Shown: positions 1 to 8,623 of the stretch, piece after piece | Layout: every line of letters starts with the position of its first letter | How positions within the stretch are numbered: the first letter of the stretch is position 1 | From: Paraburkholderia dioscoreae | Lineage (GTDB): Bacteria > Pseudomonadota > Gammaproteobacteria > Burkholderiales > Burkholderiaceae | Assembly: GCF_902459535.1 (NCBI RefSeq) | Contig: NZ_LR699553.1 | Span: 3,658,001-3,722,000 of the forward strand | Direction: 5' to 3' | DNA length: 64,000 nt | Notes under the pieces: model-generated | Databases searched by the model: none | What the model was told of the DNA's origin: nothing | What the model saw: the letters and a program-made list of their open reading frames with translations, nothing else | Position numbers and translations under genes: made by a program

Positions 1-1
1 G

Positions 2-1096
2 TCGTTCGACGGCAAACCGCCTGCTCTCGTCTTGCGCGCGGAAAAACTGTCGAAGACGTTTCACGTGTCCGGCGCGCCGCTGCGCGCGGTGGACCACGTC
101 TCAATCGATCTCGCCAGCGGTGAGACGCTCGGCCTCGTCGGCGAATCGGGCAGCGGCAAGACGACGCTCGCCAAACTGATGCTCGGCCTGCTCACGCCGG
201 ATGCAGGCAGCGTGCTCGAACTGGATGGCGAGCCGCTCGCGGCGCGCGTCACACGACGCAGCGACGATCAGGTCAAGTCGCTGCAGATCGTTTTCCAGAA
301 TCCGGACTCGGCGCTCAATCGCGCGCATTCGGTGAAACGGCTGATCGGCCGCGCGCTGTCGCGCCTCACCACGTTGCGCGGGCCCGCGATCGACGAACGG
401 CTTGCCGCCTTGACCGCCGCAGTGCGTTTGCCGCAGCGCTATCTCGACTCGCGTACGCGGCAACTGTCCGGTGGCCTGAAACAGCGGGTGGCAATTGCCC
501 GCGCGTTTGCCGGCGAACCGCGCGTGGTGGTTTGCGACGAACCGACTTCCGCGCTCGACGTTTCCGTGCAGGCCGCGATCCTGAATCTGCTCGCCGATCT
601 GCAGCGCGAGCGTGGCGTGAGTTACGTTTTCATCTCGCACGACCTGCATGTGGTGCGCTATCTGTCGGATCGCATCGCCGTGCTGTATCTGGGCAGGCTG
701 CTGGAAATCGGCCCGGCGGCGGCTGTGTTCGGCGGGCCGCACCATCCTTATACGGAAGCGCTGCTGTCTTCGGTACCGACACTCGATGGCCGCGGCGGCG
801 CAACCCGCATCCGGCTATCCGGCGATCTGCCGAGTGCGGTATCGCCGCCATCGGGCTGCGTGTTCCACACGCGCTGCCCGCGTAAGCTCGGCGCGATCTG
901 CGAACAGCAGGATCCGCCGTTCCTCGACGCCGGCGCCGCGGCAGGGCCGTCCGCGCATCGAATCCGCTGTCACATTCCCGTCGACGAATTGCGCGCGCTG
1001 CAAGCCGCTTCACGCGACGATGCGGACAACGTCGCGAGGAAGGTTCCGGGCAACGGTTCGGAAAACGCGCCCGAGAATGCCGGGCGCGACGAATAG
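2..1096 (+). CDS. Peptide-type ABC transporter ATP-binding protein (partial, 5' end outside window)
   Basis: This is the ATPase of a dipeptide/oligopeptide-type importer, acting at the inner face of the cytoplasmic membrane. Visible motifs in order are Walker A GESGSGKT, the Q-loop region, signature LSGGLKQR, Walker B VVVCDEPTSALD and an H-loop in ISHDLHV, followed by the C-terminal oligopeptide-transporter extension with the cysteines of GCVFHTRCP and ICEQQ. The frame is open to the left edge without a stop (an in-frame TTG lies at 32), so the gene probably begins upstream. It could be a single DppF-like subunit or the second half of a fused double ATPase of the GsiA/YejF kind. The last 40 residues are polar and variable. 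The transported substrate cannot be read from this piece. Confidence 0.9.
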   Translation, partial: SFDGKPPALVLRAEKLSKTFHVSGAPLRAVDHVSIDLASGETLGLVGESGSGKTTLAKLMLGLLTPDAGSVLELDGEPLAARVTRRSDDQVKSLQIVFQNPDSALNRAHSVKRLIGRALSRLTTLRGPAIDERLAALTAAVRLPQRYLDSRTRQLSGGLKQRVAIARAFAGEPRVVVCDEPTSALDVSVQAAILNLLADLQRERGVSYVFISHDLHVVRYLSDRIAVLYLGRLLEIGPAAAVFGGPHHPYTEALLSSVPTLDGRGGATRIRLSGDLPSAVSPPSGCVFHTRCPRKLGAICEQQDPPFLDAGAAAGPSAHRIRCHIPVDELRALQAASRDDADNVARKVPGNGSENAPENAGRDE

Positions 1097-1349
1097 CGTG
1101 GCGTGATGCAGGACGACGGGCGGCAGAACGGTATCGGGAAAAAGCGATGGGCGGGCTCGGGTAGCGGCAACTCCGGTGAAGCGGGTGCGGCAAGGGGAAC
1201 GGCAAGGGGCGTGGTAATGGAAGCAGCGGAGCGCGCCCGCAAAGCAGCTGCACCTCAAACAATCGGTCGCTCATGGGCGCATGACCGGAACCAAACCGGG
1301 GCGATTGCCTCATATCAGATATCAACGTTCGATATGAGGGCACCACAAC

Positions 1350-1898
1350 ATGCAACGAAACGTCCCACCCGCCGCGGCACACGCGGTCAACGGCCTGTTG
1401 ATGGCCGCCGCGCTCAGCCTCGCATCGCTCGCTCATGCGCAAACGGCAGCGCAAACGGCAGCGCAAACGCCCCCACAGACGGCACAGACGGCACAGACGG
1501 CACAGGCGACACAGGCGACACAAACAGCACAAGCGGCACAGCCGCTGTCGCCCACGCTCTCGCAAGCCGCACCGCCGGTCGATCCCACCTTCTCGGCCTA
1601 TTCGCTTGCGCAGACCTGCAAGCAGAAAAACGATAACGTCGCCCAAGGCCAATGCGTCGGCGCGATTCGCGGCATCATCCACGGCTATCAGTACGGCGTG
1701 CTATTCCTCGGTCAGCGCGCCGCCCTGCCGGCCAATGAAACGCAGCGAGTGTCGCTGTGTCTGCGCAATACGCAGGTGTCGTCGATCGTCGACGAATTCG
1801 TCGCGGACGCCGCTCAGGTCAACGAAGATTCGCTCAAGCACACCCCCGCTGAAGTCGCGGTGCTGGGTTCCGTGCACATGCACCACAGTTGCAATTGA
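1350..1898 (+). CDS. Secreted Rap1a/Tai-like protein with Gln-Thr-Ala repeats
   Basis: A 182-residue protein. The N-terminal stretch MAAALSLASLAHA reads as a Sec signal peptide cut after AHA near residue 30. A low-complexity region of QTA repeats (about residues 30-65) follows. The C-terminal 100 residues carry the spacing of the Rap1a/Tai family: LAQTC, GQCVGAIRGIIHGY, SLCL, then SSIVDEFV, AVLGSV and a final Cys near the end. In that family some members are periplasmic immunity proteins against type VI secreted amidases and others are orphans of unknown role. No T6SS effector or structural gene is nearby, so immunity is not supported by context. No strong ribosome binding site is visible before the ATG. 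Family call is by pattern only. Confidence 0.65.
   Translation: MQRNVPPAAAHAVNGLLMAAALSLASLAHAQTAAQTAAQTPPQTAQTAQTAQATQATQTAQAAQPLSPTLSQAAPPVDPTFSAYSLAQTCKQKNDNVAQGQCVGAIRGIIHGYQYGVLFLGQRAALPANETQRVSLCLRNTQVSSIVDEFVADAAQVNEDSLKHTPAEVAVLGSVHMHHSCN
1436..1545 (+). repeat. Short in-frame tandem repeats (9- and 12-base units) encoding QTA runs
   Basis: Imperfect tandem units related to GCGCAAACGGCA and then ACGGCACAG sit inside the Rap1a-like gene and keep its frame, because both unit lengths are multiples of three. Such arrays can change in number by slippage and would lengthen or shorten the linker between the signal peptide and the folded domain. Confidence 0.7.
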
Positions 1899-1990
1899 TC
1901 AGGCGCCTGCAACGGCCGTTGCGTGTCCGACGGAATCGACGACCCGCCGCCCGCACCGTGCCGTCGCGCGCCAAACGGGCGCCGCTGCAC

Positions 1991-2836
1991 TTACAGCATT
2001 TCGAGCGGCCGCTTGCTGCGCGGTGGTTTGAAATACGCGTCGATAGCGGCCAGTTCATCCGCGCCGAGTTGCAGTTGCGACGCGCGATAGTTGTCGCGCA
2101 CATGCTCGACGCGGCCCGCCTTCGGAATCGCGAACACGCCGGGCTCGAGCAACACCCATGCGAGCGCCACCTGGAACACCGAGACGCCGCGCGCGTCGGC
2201 GATATCGTCGAGCGGCGAGCGTTTCGGCAGGCGTGCGTGATCGACCGGGCTGTACGCCATAGCCGGCATCTTGCGCGCGGCGAGCCACGGCAGCAGATCG
2301 AATTCCGGCCCGCGGCGCACCACGTTGTAGAGAATCTGATTGGTCGCGCACGCATCGCCGCCCGGCGTGGCGACGAGTTCTTCCATATCCGCGGTGTCGA
2401 AGTTGCTGACGCCCCAATGGCGAATCTTGCCCGCCTGCCGTAACGCCTCGAAGCCCTCGACCGTTTCCGCGAGCGGCACCGAGCCGCGCCAGTGCAGCAG
2501 ATACAGATCGAGCTGATCCGTCTTCAGACGCTTGAGGCTCTGCTCGCAGGCTGCGATCACGCCGCGCCGGCTGGCGTTATGCGGATACACCTTGCTGACC
2601 AGAAACACCTTGTCGCGCAACCCGGCCAAAGCAACGCCCAGCAGAGATTCGGTCGCGCCGTCGCCATACATTTCCGCCGTGTCGATCAACGTCATGCCGA
2701 GTTCGATGCCGCAACGCAGCGCGTCGATTTCGGCGGCACGCCGCGCCGGCACTTCACCCATCTCCCAGGTGCCCTGCCCCAGTTTCGGAATGCGTTCGCC
2801 GTCGGGCAGGCTCACGCTTGCGATGTCGCTCGTCAT
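1991..2836 (-). CDS. Aldo/keto reductase
   Basis: A cytoplasmic NADPH-dependent oxidoreductase of the aldo/keto reductase superfamily, 281 residues from the chosen start. The catalytic tetrad is visible: Asp and Tyr in DTAEMYGDG, Lys in LVSKVYP, His in LYLLHW. The C-terminal IPKAG segment is the expected cofactor-phosphate binding region. The start at 2836 is preferred because GAGGAG lies 8 bases before it; an alternative upstream start would add 11 residues (MPTIEPLRGVS) without a better site. The substrate is unknown; the family covers many small carbonyl compounds. It is divergent from the GntR regulator gene, about 190 bases away, which may or may not control it. Confidence 0.92.
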   Translation of the reverse strand: MTSDIASVSLPDGERIPKLGQGTWEMGEVPARRAAEIDALRCGIELGMTLIDTAEMYGDGATESLLGVALAGLRDKVFLVSKVYPHNASRRGVIAACEQSLKRLKTDQLDLYLLHWRGSVPLAETVEGFEALRQAGKIRHWGVSNFDTADMEELVATPGGDACATNQILYNVVRRGPEFDLLPWLAARKMPAMAYSPVDHARLPKRSPLDDIADARGVSVFQVALAWVLLEPGVFAIPKAGRVEHVRDNYRASQLQLGADELAAIDAYFKPPRSKRPLEML

Positions 2837-3026
2837 GCTGACTCCTCGAAGTGGCTCAATGGTCGGCAATGCCGCAGCGCAGGCGAATGCGCGGCGTATG
2901 CCACGAAAAACATAGCGACGAGTTTAGCGGTTCAACGGACATTCGATCGGCCACCAGGCAAAAGCCCGCTATAACATAGCGCGCCGATGTCATAGAATTG
3001 CCGCTTGCCCTTCTTGCGTGAGTTCC

Positions 3027-3773
3027 ATGACCTCTGCCTCGGAAGACCGCTGGCGCGACCTGCGCCCGGACCCGGAAAACGACACGCCGCTCTACCTGCA
3101 ACTTGCCCGCAAGCTCGGCGCCGCCATCCACGAGAACCGCTGGAACGCCGGCGAGGCGCTGCCCTCGGAGCGCGTACTCTCGGAGGCGCTGGGCGTATCG
3201 CGAATCACTTCACGCAAGGCAATTGCCTTGCTGGTCGAGCAGGGATTGATTCGGCGCACTCAGGGCGCGGGCAGTTTCATCACGCCACGCTACGAAGATC
3301 CGCTATCGCGTTTGTCGAGCTTTAGCGAAATGCTGCGTCGGCGGGGTTTTACGCCGAGTTCGAAGTGGCTGTCGCGCGAAATCCTGCCGGCAAACCGCGA
3401 CGAGGTGATTCAGCTCGGCTTGTCGCCGGCCGCGGCGGTAACGCGCTTGCGGCGCTTGCGCCTGGCCGACGGCATCGTGATGGCGGTCGAGAATTCCACG
3501 TTCCCCGCTGCGGTGATTCCCGATCCGCAAGCTATCGGCGATTCGCTGTACACGTACCTGGAGAATCGCGGGCTGACGATTGTCCGCGCGCTCCAGCACT
3601 TTCGCGCGGTGAACGCGAGCGAGGAAATCGCGCAGCAGATGAGCATCGCCCCGAACGAGGCGCTGCTGTTGATTACCCGTGTGGGCTATACCGCCGATCA
3701 GCGGGCGATCGAGTTGACCGACACGTACTGCCGCAACGATTACTACGACTTCGTGGCGGAATTGAGGAAGTAA
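3027..3773 (+). CDS. GntR-family transcriptional regulator with UTRA ligand domain
   Basis: A 248-residue regulator of the HutC/UTRA branch. Residues about 15-85 form the winged helix-turn-helix (PLYLQLARKL, LPSERVLSEALGVSRITSRKAI, GAGSFI). The remainder is a UTRA small-molecule domain that ends with the usual TDTYCRNDYYDFVAEL segment. Members of this branch sense sugar phosphates, histidine intermediates or amino sugars. No matching catabolic gene is adjacent, so the ligand is not inferred. ATG at 3027 is chosen over an in-frame GTG at 3018. The gene is followed only 7 bases later by the convergent CoA-transferase gene. Confidence 0.9.
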   Translation: MTSASEDRWRDLRPDPENDTPLYLQLARKLGAAIHENRWNAGEALPSERVLSEALGVSRITSRKAIALLVEQGLIRRTQGAGSFITPRYEDPLSRLSSFSEMLRRRGFTPSSKWLSREILPANRDEVIQLGLSPAAAVTRLRRLRLADGIVMAVENSTFPAAVIPDPQAIGDSLYTYLENRGLTIVRALQHFRAVNASEEIAQQMSIAPNEALLLITRVGYTADQRAIELTDTYCRNDYYDFVAELRK

Positions 3774-3780
3774 GGGCACC

Positions 3781-5172
3781 TCACTCCCACCTGGCCTCGT
3801 GCGCGCCCACCCGGCTCGGCGGCAGCGCGAAAAACGCAGGCGTCTCGCCCAGCACCTCGGCCGGCTGCACTCCCAGCACGCGGCCAAACTCCGACTCCAC
3901 GCTCGCGAGGCAATCGCGCACATCATCAAGCGCCACGTCGGGCGCTTTCCAGCCCTCGGGAATCTGCCCGAACGACTGCAGCCACCGGCCCGTTTGCGCG
4001 AGCGAGACGCGCACATGCCAGCTTCCGCCTTCGGTTGCCCGCCGTGCCAACGCGGCCATCGCACCGAAAGCCGCCAGATACCCGGTCGCATGATCCAGCG
4101 CCTGACACGGCAGATGCTTTGGCTCGTGCCACCCCGCCGCCTCACGTTCGGTAAAGGCAATTCCGCTCGCCGACTGCACCAGGCTGTCGAACCCGCGCCG
4201 CTGCGCCCAAGATCCCTCGTGACCATAGGCCGACACCGAAACGTAGACGATCCCCGGCCGCACACGCGCCAGTTCCTCGGGACCGAAACCGCGCGCGGCC
4301 AGCGCTCCCGGGCGATATGCCTGTAGAAATACATCGGCATTACCGGCAAGGCCGCGCAAAACCTCGCGCCCCGCCGCTTCGCGCAGATCGACCAGCGCCG
4401 AACGCTTGCCGCGCCCGTTGTCGATCACCAGCGGCGCAATATTCGGCAGATGCGGCCCGTTGATCATCAGCACCTGCGCGCCATGCTGCGCGAGCGCGCG
4501 CCCGGCGACGGGCCCGGCAATGATGCGCGACAGATCCAGCACGCGCACCCCCGCCAGCGGCCGGTCCGCGCCACGCTGAGCGGGCGGCTCGGCCGGCGCG
4601 TCGCCGATGCGCTCGATCTCGAAGAGCGGCAAGCCCGCAATCGCTTTGGCCTGATCGAGCGCGGCCCACTCATCGGGCGTGCGAATCAACGCGGCGCACA
4701 GACCCGCGTCGGCGAGCGTCTGGTCGAGCGTCGCACCGTCCCAGCCGCGAATCGCGGCGGCCACCGCGTCCCGATCGTTCGCGCAGCCAAGTACGTTCAA
4801 TACCCCCTGCAGATGATGCGGGAAGTTCGTGTGCAGTTGAATCCAGCGGCCATCGCGCGTCTCGTAGAAGCCCATCACCGGATCGCGCAGGGCGGGCGGC
4901 GGGCCGTCGTTGATACGCAAATAGCGTTCGCTGCGAAACGACGCCAGCGCGCGCCGCATCTCCACCGTCACGTGTTGCCTGCGCCCGGTGCGCAGACGGT
5001 GATATTCGGCAGCCGCGAGTCCGGTCGCGGCGATGCTCACCGAAGCCAGGGTGCCCACCCGGTAGACGGATGGCAAGCCGGGATCCGCGCCCGCGAGCGT
5101 GACAGACCTCAGCGCGCTCGGGTCGCACCCGGCGAGAGTCCAGATATGTTTGAGAGCGAATTCAGGCGTCAT
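3781..5172 (-). CDS. CaiB/BaiF-type (family III) CoA-transferase
   Basis: A 463-residue protein of the family III acyl-CoA transferases, which move CoA between carboxylic acids. The typical nucleotide/CoA fold is seen in the second half, beginning VRVLDLSRIIAGPVAGR near residue 210, with the probable catalytic Asp in CQALDHATGYLAAFG. The first 200 residues contain the segment that usually follows this fold (GFYETRDGRWIQLHTNFPHH), so the order is permuted relative to the single-domain members; this arrangement is known within the family. The start at 5172 (MTPEFALK) is chosen from where homology begins. It is divergent from the HTH-citrate synthase gene across an array of palindromes, suggesting shared control and a shared CoA-ester pathway. 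Confidence 0.85.
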   Translation of the reverse strand: MTPEFALKHIWTLAGCDPSALRSVTLAGADPGLPSVYRVGTLASVSIAATGLAAAEYHRLRTGRRQHVTVEMRRALASFRSERYLRINDGPPPALRDPVMGFYETRDGRWIQLHTNFPHHLQGVLNVLGCANDRDAVAAAIRGWDGATLDQTLADAGLCAALIRTPDEWAALDQAKAIAGLPLFEIERIGDAPAEPPAQRGADRPLAGVRVLDLSRIIAGPVAGRALAQHGAQVLMINGPHLPNIAPLVIDNGRGKRSALVDLREAAGREVLRGLAGNADVFLQAYRPGALAARGFGPEELARVRPGIVYVSVSAYGHEGSWAQRRGFDSLVQSASGIAFTEREAAGWHEPKHLPCQALDHATGYLAAFGAMAALARRATEGGSWHVRVSLAQTGRWLQSFGQIPEGWKAPDVALDDVRDCLASVESEFGRVLGVQPAEVLGETPAFFALPPSRVGAHEARWE

Positions 5173-5229
5173 GGCGTTCCATAACAGAGCAGAAGGAAGT
5201 GCACCGAGTCTAGAAGTCCGCCACGCCGC

Positions 5230-5266
5230 AATCAATCTTGATTATGATAATCAATATATATTGATT
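5230..5266. promoter_or_regulatory. Three overlapping palindromes between CoA-transferase and HTH-citrate synthase genes
   Basis: Three inverted repeats share the half-site TTGATT: AATCAA-TC-TTGATT at 5230-5243, TTGATTAT-G-ATAATCAA at 5238-5254 (perfect 8+1+8), and a perfect 18-base palindrome at 5249-5266. The AT-rich array stands out in GC-rich surroundings. It ends 22 bases before the ATG of the downstream HTH-bearing gene, a likely place for an autoregulatory operator. Confidence 0.6.
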
Positions 5267-5288
5267 TCTTCGGTTTCCGCGCCTTTCC

Positions 5289-6530
5289 ATGTCGACCTCG
5301 AATTCCCTGACCGCTGCTGAAGCCGCCGCCACGCTCGGCATCAGCCTGCCTACGCTCTACGCCTATGTGAGCCGCGGCATGCTGAGTTCGTCGCCGGATG
5401 CGCAAGGCAAGCATCGTCTCTACGACGCCGGCGAAGTGCGCCGTCTCGCGCGCCGCAAGGAAGACGGCAAACGCGCCGGCAAGGTCGCGCAGAAGGTGCT
5501 CGACTGGGGCGTGCCGGTGCTCGAATCGTCGATCACGCTGGTCGCCGAGGGCCGGCTGCTGTATCGCGGGCACGACGCGATGGAACTGGCGCAAAGTGCC
5601 TCGCTCGAGGAGATTGCCGCGTTGCTGTGGGAATGCAGCGCGAGGCGGATTGCCGATGCGCCGGCCGTGCCGTTCGCCACCGCTCAGTGGGCCGCGTGGC
5701 TCAAGCTGTGGAGCGACAGCACGCCGCTCGATCGCGCGCTCGTGCTGTTGCCGGCCGCGGCGGCGCAAATGCCGCGGGTGTGGGCGCTCGGCCGTGACGC
5801 GCAACTCGATACGGCCTGCGCCGTCATGCGTCTGCTGACCGCCGCGACGATCTCGGCGGCGCCGTCGAACGAGCCGCTGCATCGGCAGTTGGCTTCAACG
5901 TGGCATGTGCGGAACCGGCAGCAGGCTAACGTGCTGCGCGCGGCGCTGGTGGCCTGCGCGGATCATGAGTTGAATGCGTCGACCTTCACCGTGCGCTGTA
6001 TCACCTCGACGGGGGCGCACCTGTTCGGCGCGGTGGCCGGCGGCCTCGCCGCATTGTCGGGCCCGCGTCATGGCGGCGAAACGGTGCGCGTCGGCGCGCT
6101 GCTCGAAGAAGCGTCGCGCGCGCCCGATCTCGACCGTTATCTGGCGAACCGCCTCGCGCGCCACGAACACGGCGTGCATGGGCCGATCCTGTCGGGCTTC
6201 GGTCATCCGCTTTATCCGGAAGGCGACCCTCGCGCGCGGCTACTGTTAGGCATGCTCGCCGACTGCGCGCCCGCGCGTTCGCCGCTGGCTGAAGTGCTGG
6301 GATTGGCGCGCACGGTCCGCGATACGACCGGCGCCGAGCCGACCGTGGATTTCGCGCTCGCCGCCATCGAGCGGGTGCTGGCGCTGCCGGCCGGAGCCGC
6401 TTTCACGCTGTTCGCGGTGGGCCGGACAGTCGGCTGGATTGCCCACGCGATGGAACAGACGCGCGACGGCCGGTTGATCCGGCCGCGGGCGCGCTACATC
6501 GGGGAATACGAGGCCGCCGGGCGCGATTGA
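5289..6530 (+). CDS. Helix-turn-helix / citrate synthase fusion protein
   Basis: A 413-residue protein with an N-terminal MerR/excisionase-like DNA-binding segment (residues about 7-57: LTAAEAAATLGISLPTLYAY, then a wing ending RLYDAGEVRRLARR) fused to a citrate synthase fold (about 70-400). The citrate synthase catalytic residues appear intact: H261 in GPRHGG, H306 in GFGHPLYP and D354 in TVDFAL, with a later Arg in GRTVGWIAHAMEQ. The canonical GFGHR Arg is replaced by Pro. The family condenses oxaloacetate or similar 2-oxoacids with acyl-CoA. The DNA-binding part plus the operator-like array directly upstream suggest a metabolite-sensing regulator, an enzyme, or both. The main citrate synthase of the organism is expected elsewhere. 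Confidence 0.85.
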   Translation: MSTSNSLTAAEAAATLGISLPTLYAYVSRGMLSSSPDAQGKHRLYDAGEVRRLARRKEDGKRAGKVAQKVLDWGVPVLESSITLVAEGRLLYRGHDAMELAQSASLEEIAALLWECSARRIADAPAVPFATAQWAAWLKLWSDSTPLDRALVLLPAAAAQMPRVWALGRDAQLDTACAVMRLLTAATISAAPSNEPLHRQLASTWHVRNRQQANVLRAALVACADHELNASTFTVRCITSTGAHLFGAVAGGLAALSGPRHGGETVRVGALLEEASRAPDLDRYLANRLARHEHGVHGPILSGFGHPLYPEGDPRARLLLGMLADCAPARSPLAEVLGLARTVRDTTGAEPTVDFALAAIERVLALPAGAAFTLFAVGRTVGWIAHAMEQTRDGRLIRPRARYIGEYEAAGRD

Positions 6531-6566
6531 GACGCTGCCGACTCGACGCACCCACTCGACGAATGG

Positions 6567-6872
6567 TCAGGCCGCACCCAGCCAGCGCGGCAGCCAGTTC
6601 AGCACCGGCATACGCGGCGCCGGCCTCGTGGCGGAACGCAAGGAGCCGCTCGCCAGCGCAAAACGCGCCCCGGCCTGTCCTGCGCTGATCCACGCCACCG
6701 TCTGGCGCGGCAGCTCGATCGACTCGCCTGCAGCGAGCCAGTGATCCTTGCTGTCACCCTCGACAGTCAGCCAGATTTCGCCCGAGATCACCTTGAAGAT
6801 CGACGGACGCGCGACACGCCAGGCCGCCGTGGGCTCGCCATGTTCCAATTCGAAAATCCGCACTTCACGCAT
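6567..6872 (-). CDS. DUF2917 domain protein
   Basis: A 101-residue cytoplasmic protein of the DUF2917 family, a small cupin-like beta barrel of unknown function; visible blocks are SGEIWLTVEGDSKDHWLAAGESIELP and TVAWISA. The start at 6872 follows AGGGGAAAGG, a good ribosome binding site; the open frame running much further upstream is antisense to the MocR gene and is not coding. It is divergent from the MocR-type regulator about 210 bases away, an arrangement that suggests that the regulator controls it. Confidence 0.75.
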   Translation of the reverse strand: MREVRIFELEHGEPTAAWRVARPSIFKVISGEIWLTVEGDSKDHWLAAGESIELPRQTVAWISAGQAGARFALASGSLRSATRPAPRMPVLNWLPRWLGAA

Positions 6873-6940
6873 CGCCTTTCCCCTTCGAAGAACTTTTCTG
6901 TTGTACCGATTATTGACGTGCGATGATCGAATACCCATGC

Positions 6941-6990
6941 ACAGTTCAGAACACTTTAGTCGGAACTGTTCAGTCGAAAAACCGGACAGT
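6941..6990. promoter_or_regulatory. Repeated GTTCAG/ACAGT motifs in the DUF2917-mocR intergenic region
   Basis: ACAGTTC at 6941-6947 and GAACTGT at 6963-6969 form a 7-base inverted repeat with a 15-base spacer; the element GTTCAG recurs within both, and CGGACAGTT follows at 6983-6991. Repeats of this kind are the usual binding sites of MocR-type regulators between a mocR gene and its divergent target. The role is inferred. Confidence 0.4.
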
Positions 6991-7082
6991 TGGCGGGAAG
7001 CGTGTGCCGTTCGTGGTGTGGCGTTCGTGAATGGAAAGCTCGGGAGCACCCGCCGCGCCGCCCGGTGAAGGAAAAGATCCAC

Positions 7083-8501
7083 ATGAAACTCGAAATTCAA
7101 CTCGATCGGGACAACGGCGTACCGCTGACCGAACAGATCGTCGCGGGCGTCACGACGTGGATCCGGTCGCGTACCGCGCACCCGGGCTCGAAGTTGCCGT
7201 CGATCCGCCAGTTCGCCACCGATTACGACGTGAGCCGCTTTCCAGTGATCGAGGCTTACGACCGGCTGGTGTCGCTCGGCTATATCGACTCGCGCCACGG
7301 CTCCGGCTTCTACGTCTCCGACCGGCAGCCCGCGGGCACGCATTGCCAGGGCACCTCGGACCCGCGCCGCGCCGAAGGCGAATCGGACCATCTCTTGCAG
7401 CAGTTCAACCACCCCGGCGAAACGCTCAAGCTGGGCAGCGGTTTTATCCCCGAAGCGTGGCGCGACATGGATAGCATCGCGCAGGCGATTCGCCACGTGT
7501 CGCGCACCGACCCGGCGAGCATGGTCGACTACGCCACCCCGCTCGGCAACCTGACTTTGCGCGAGCACCTGCAAAGCCGCATCGGCCAGTTGGGGATACA
7601 GGCGGATGCGTCGCAGATTCTGATCACCAACGGCGCAAGCCAGGCATTCGATCTGCTGATGCGCTACATGCTCAAGGCAGGCGACACGATCTTTGTCGAA
7701 GACCCCGGCTACTACAACCTTTACGGGCTGCTGAAGCTGCACGGCGTGAAATTGATCGGCATTCCGCGCACGCGTAACGGCCCCGATCTGGACGTGATGC
7801 AGGAACAGTTGAAGTCGCACCGGCCCAAGCTGCTGTTCATCAACACCGTGTTCCACAATCCGACCGGCACCACGGTGGCGCCGCCGGTGGCCTTCCGGCT
7901 GTTGCAACTGGCGCGCGAGCACGGCTTCTCGATCATCGAGGACGATATCTATGCCGACTTCCAGACCGACCTCACCGATCGCCTCGCCACGCTCGATCAA
8001 CTCGAACACGTGATCTACGTGGGCGGCCTGTCGAAGACGCTGTCTTCGTCGCTGCGGATAGGCTGTGTGGTGGCGAGCCACGCCATCATCAAAGATCTGG
8101 TCGACATCAAGATGCTGACGAGCATCGGCGGTTCGCGGTTCGCCGAAGCAGTGGCCGTGTCGATGCTGGAGCGCGGCGCGTATCGCAAGTATCTGGAGCG
8201 CCTGCGGCGGCGTATGCGCGACGCGCTCGGCTCGACGATCCAGACGCTCGAGGACGCCGGCTGGGACATTTTCGACAAACCCGTGGGCGGGAAATTCGTG
8301 TGGGCTCGCGTGCCGCATGTGGCCAATGCGGAGCGGCTGGTGGAGTGCGGTGCGCCGCTTGGGGTGACCGTCGTGCCGGGCAATTACTTCCGGCCGAATA
8401 TGGAGGTCAGTCCGTGGACCAGGATTCACATTGCGTTCGGAAACGACCCGCGTGCGCGGGCGTTCTTTCGTGCGGCGGCGGCGTTGCCGGCGTCGGGGTG
8501 A
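7083..8501 (+). CDS. MocR-type regulator: GntR winged helix fused to PLP aminotransferase-like domain
   Basis: A 472-residue MocR/GabR-type protein. Residues 1-75 are a GntR winged helix (VPLTEQIVAGVTTWI, LPSIRQFATDYDVSRFPVIEAYDRL, GSGFYV). The rest is a fold-type I aminotransferase domain with the conserved NPTGTT loop and the probable PLP-binding lysine in GGLSKTLSSSLRIG. Such proteins use PLP as a sensing cofactor, often with an amino acid or pyridoxine-related ligand. The start at 7083 follows AAGGAAAAG. An earlier in-frame start at 6990 would add an unrelated leader. The gene is divergent from the DUF2917 gene. Confidence 0.9.
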   Translation: MKLEIQLDRDNGVPLTEQIVAGVTTWIRSRTAHPGSKLPSIRQFATDYDVSRFPVIEAYDRLVSLGYIDSRHGSGFYVSDRQPAGTHCQGTSDPRRAEGESDHLLQQFNHPGETLKLGSGFIPEAWRDMDSIAQAIRHVSRTDPASMVDYATPLGNLTLREHLQSRIGQLGIQADASQILITNGASQAFDLLMRYMLKAGDTIFVEDPGYYNLYGLLKLHGVKLIGIPRTRNGPDLDVMQEQLKSHRPKLLFINTVFHNPTGTTVAPPVAFRLLQLAREHGFSIIEDDIYADFQTDLTDRLATLDQLEHVIYVGGLSKTLSSSLRIGCVVASHAIIKDLVDIKMLTSIGGSRFAEAVAVSMLERGAYRKYLERLRRRMRDALGSTIQTLEDAGWDIFDKPVGGKFVWARVPHVANAERLVECGAPLGVTVVPGNYFRPNMEVSPWTRIHIAFGNDPRARAFFRAAAALPASG

Positions 8502-8623
8502 GGCGTCGGGGTCTGCAATCACCGCGCTTCTGGCCCGATCCCAACTCCACGCCCTCTGCGCACGGTGGCGCTTTTCCCTAGAATAGCGAGTCCCACCCCG
8601 TCTCGCGCGCCCAGCCGCCCTCC

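Noticed and set aside
630..1682. 350-codon open frame on the minus strand
   Set aside because: Antisense to the ABC ATPase and to the repeat region; Arg/Cys-rich with no recognisable domain.
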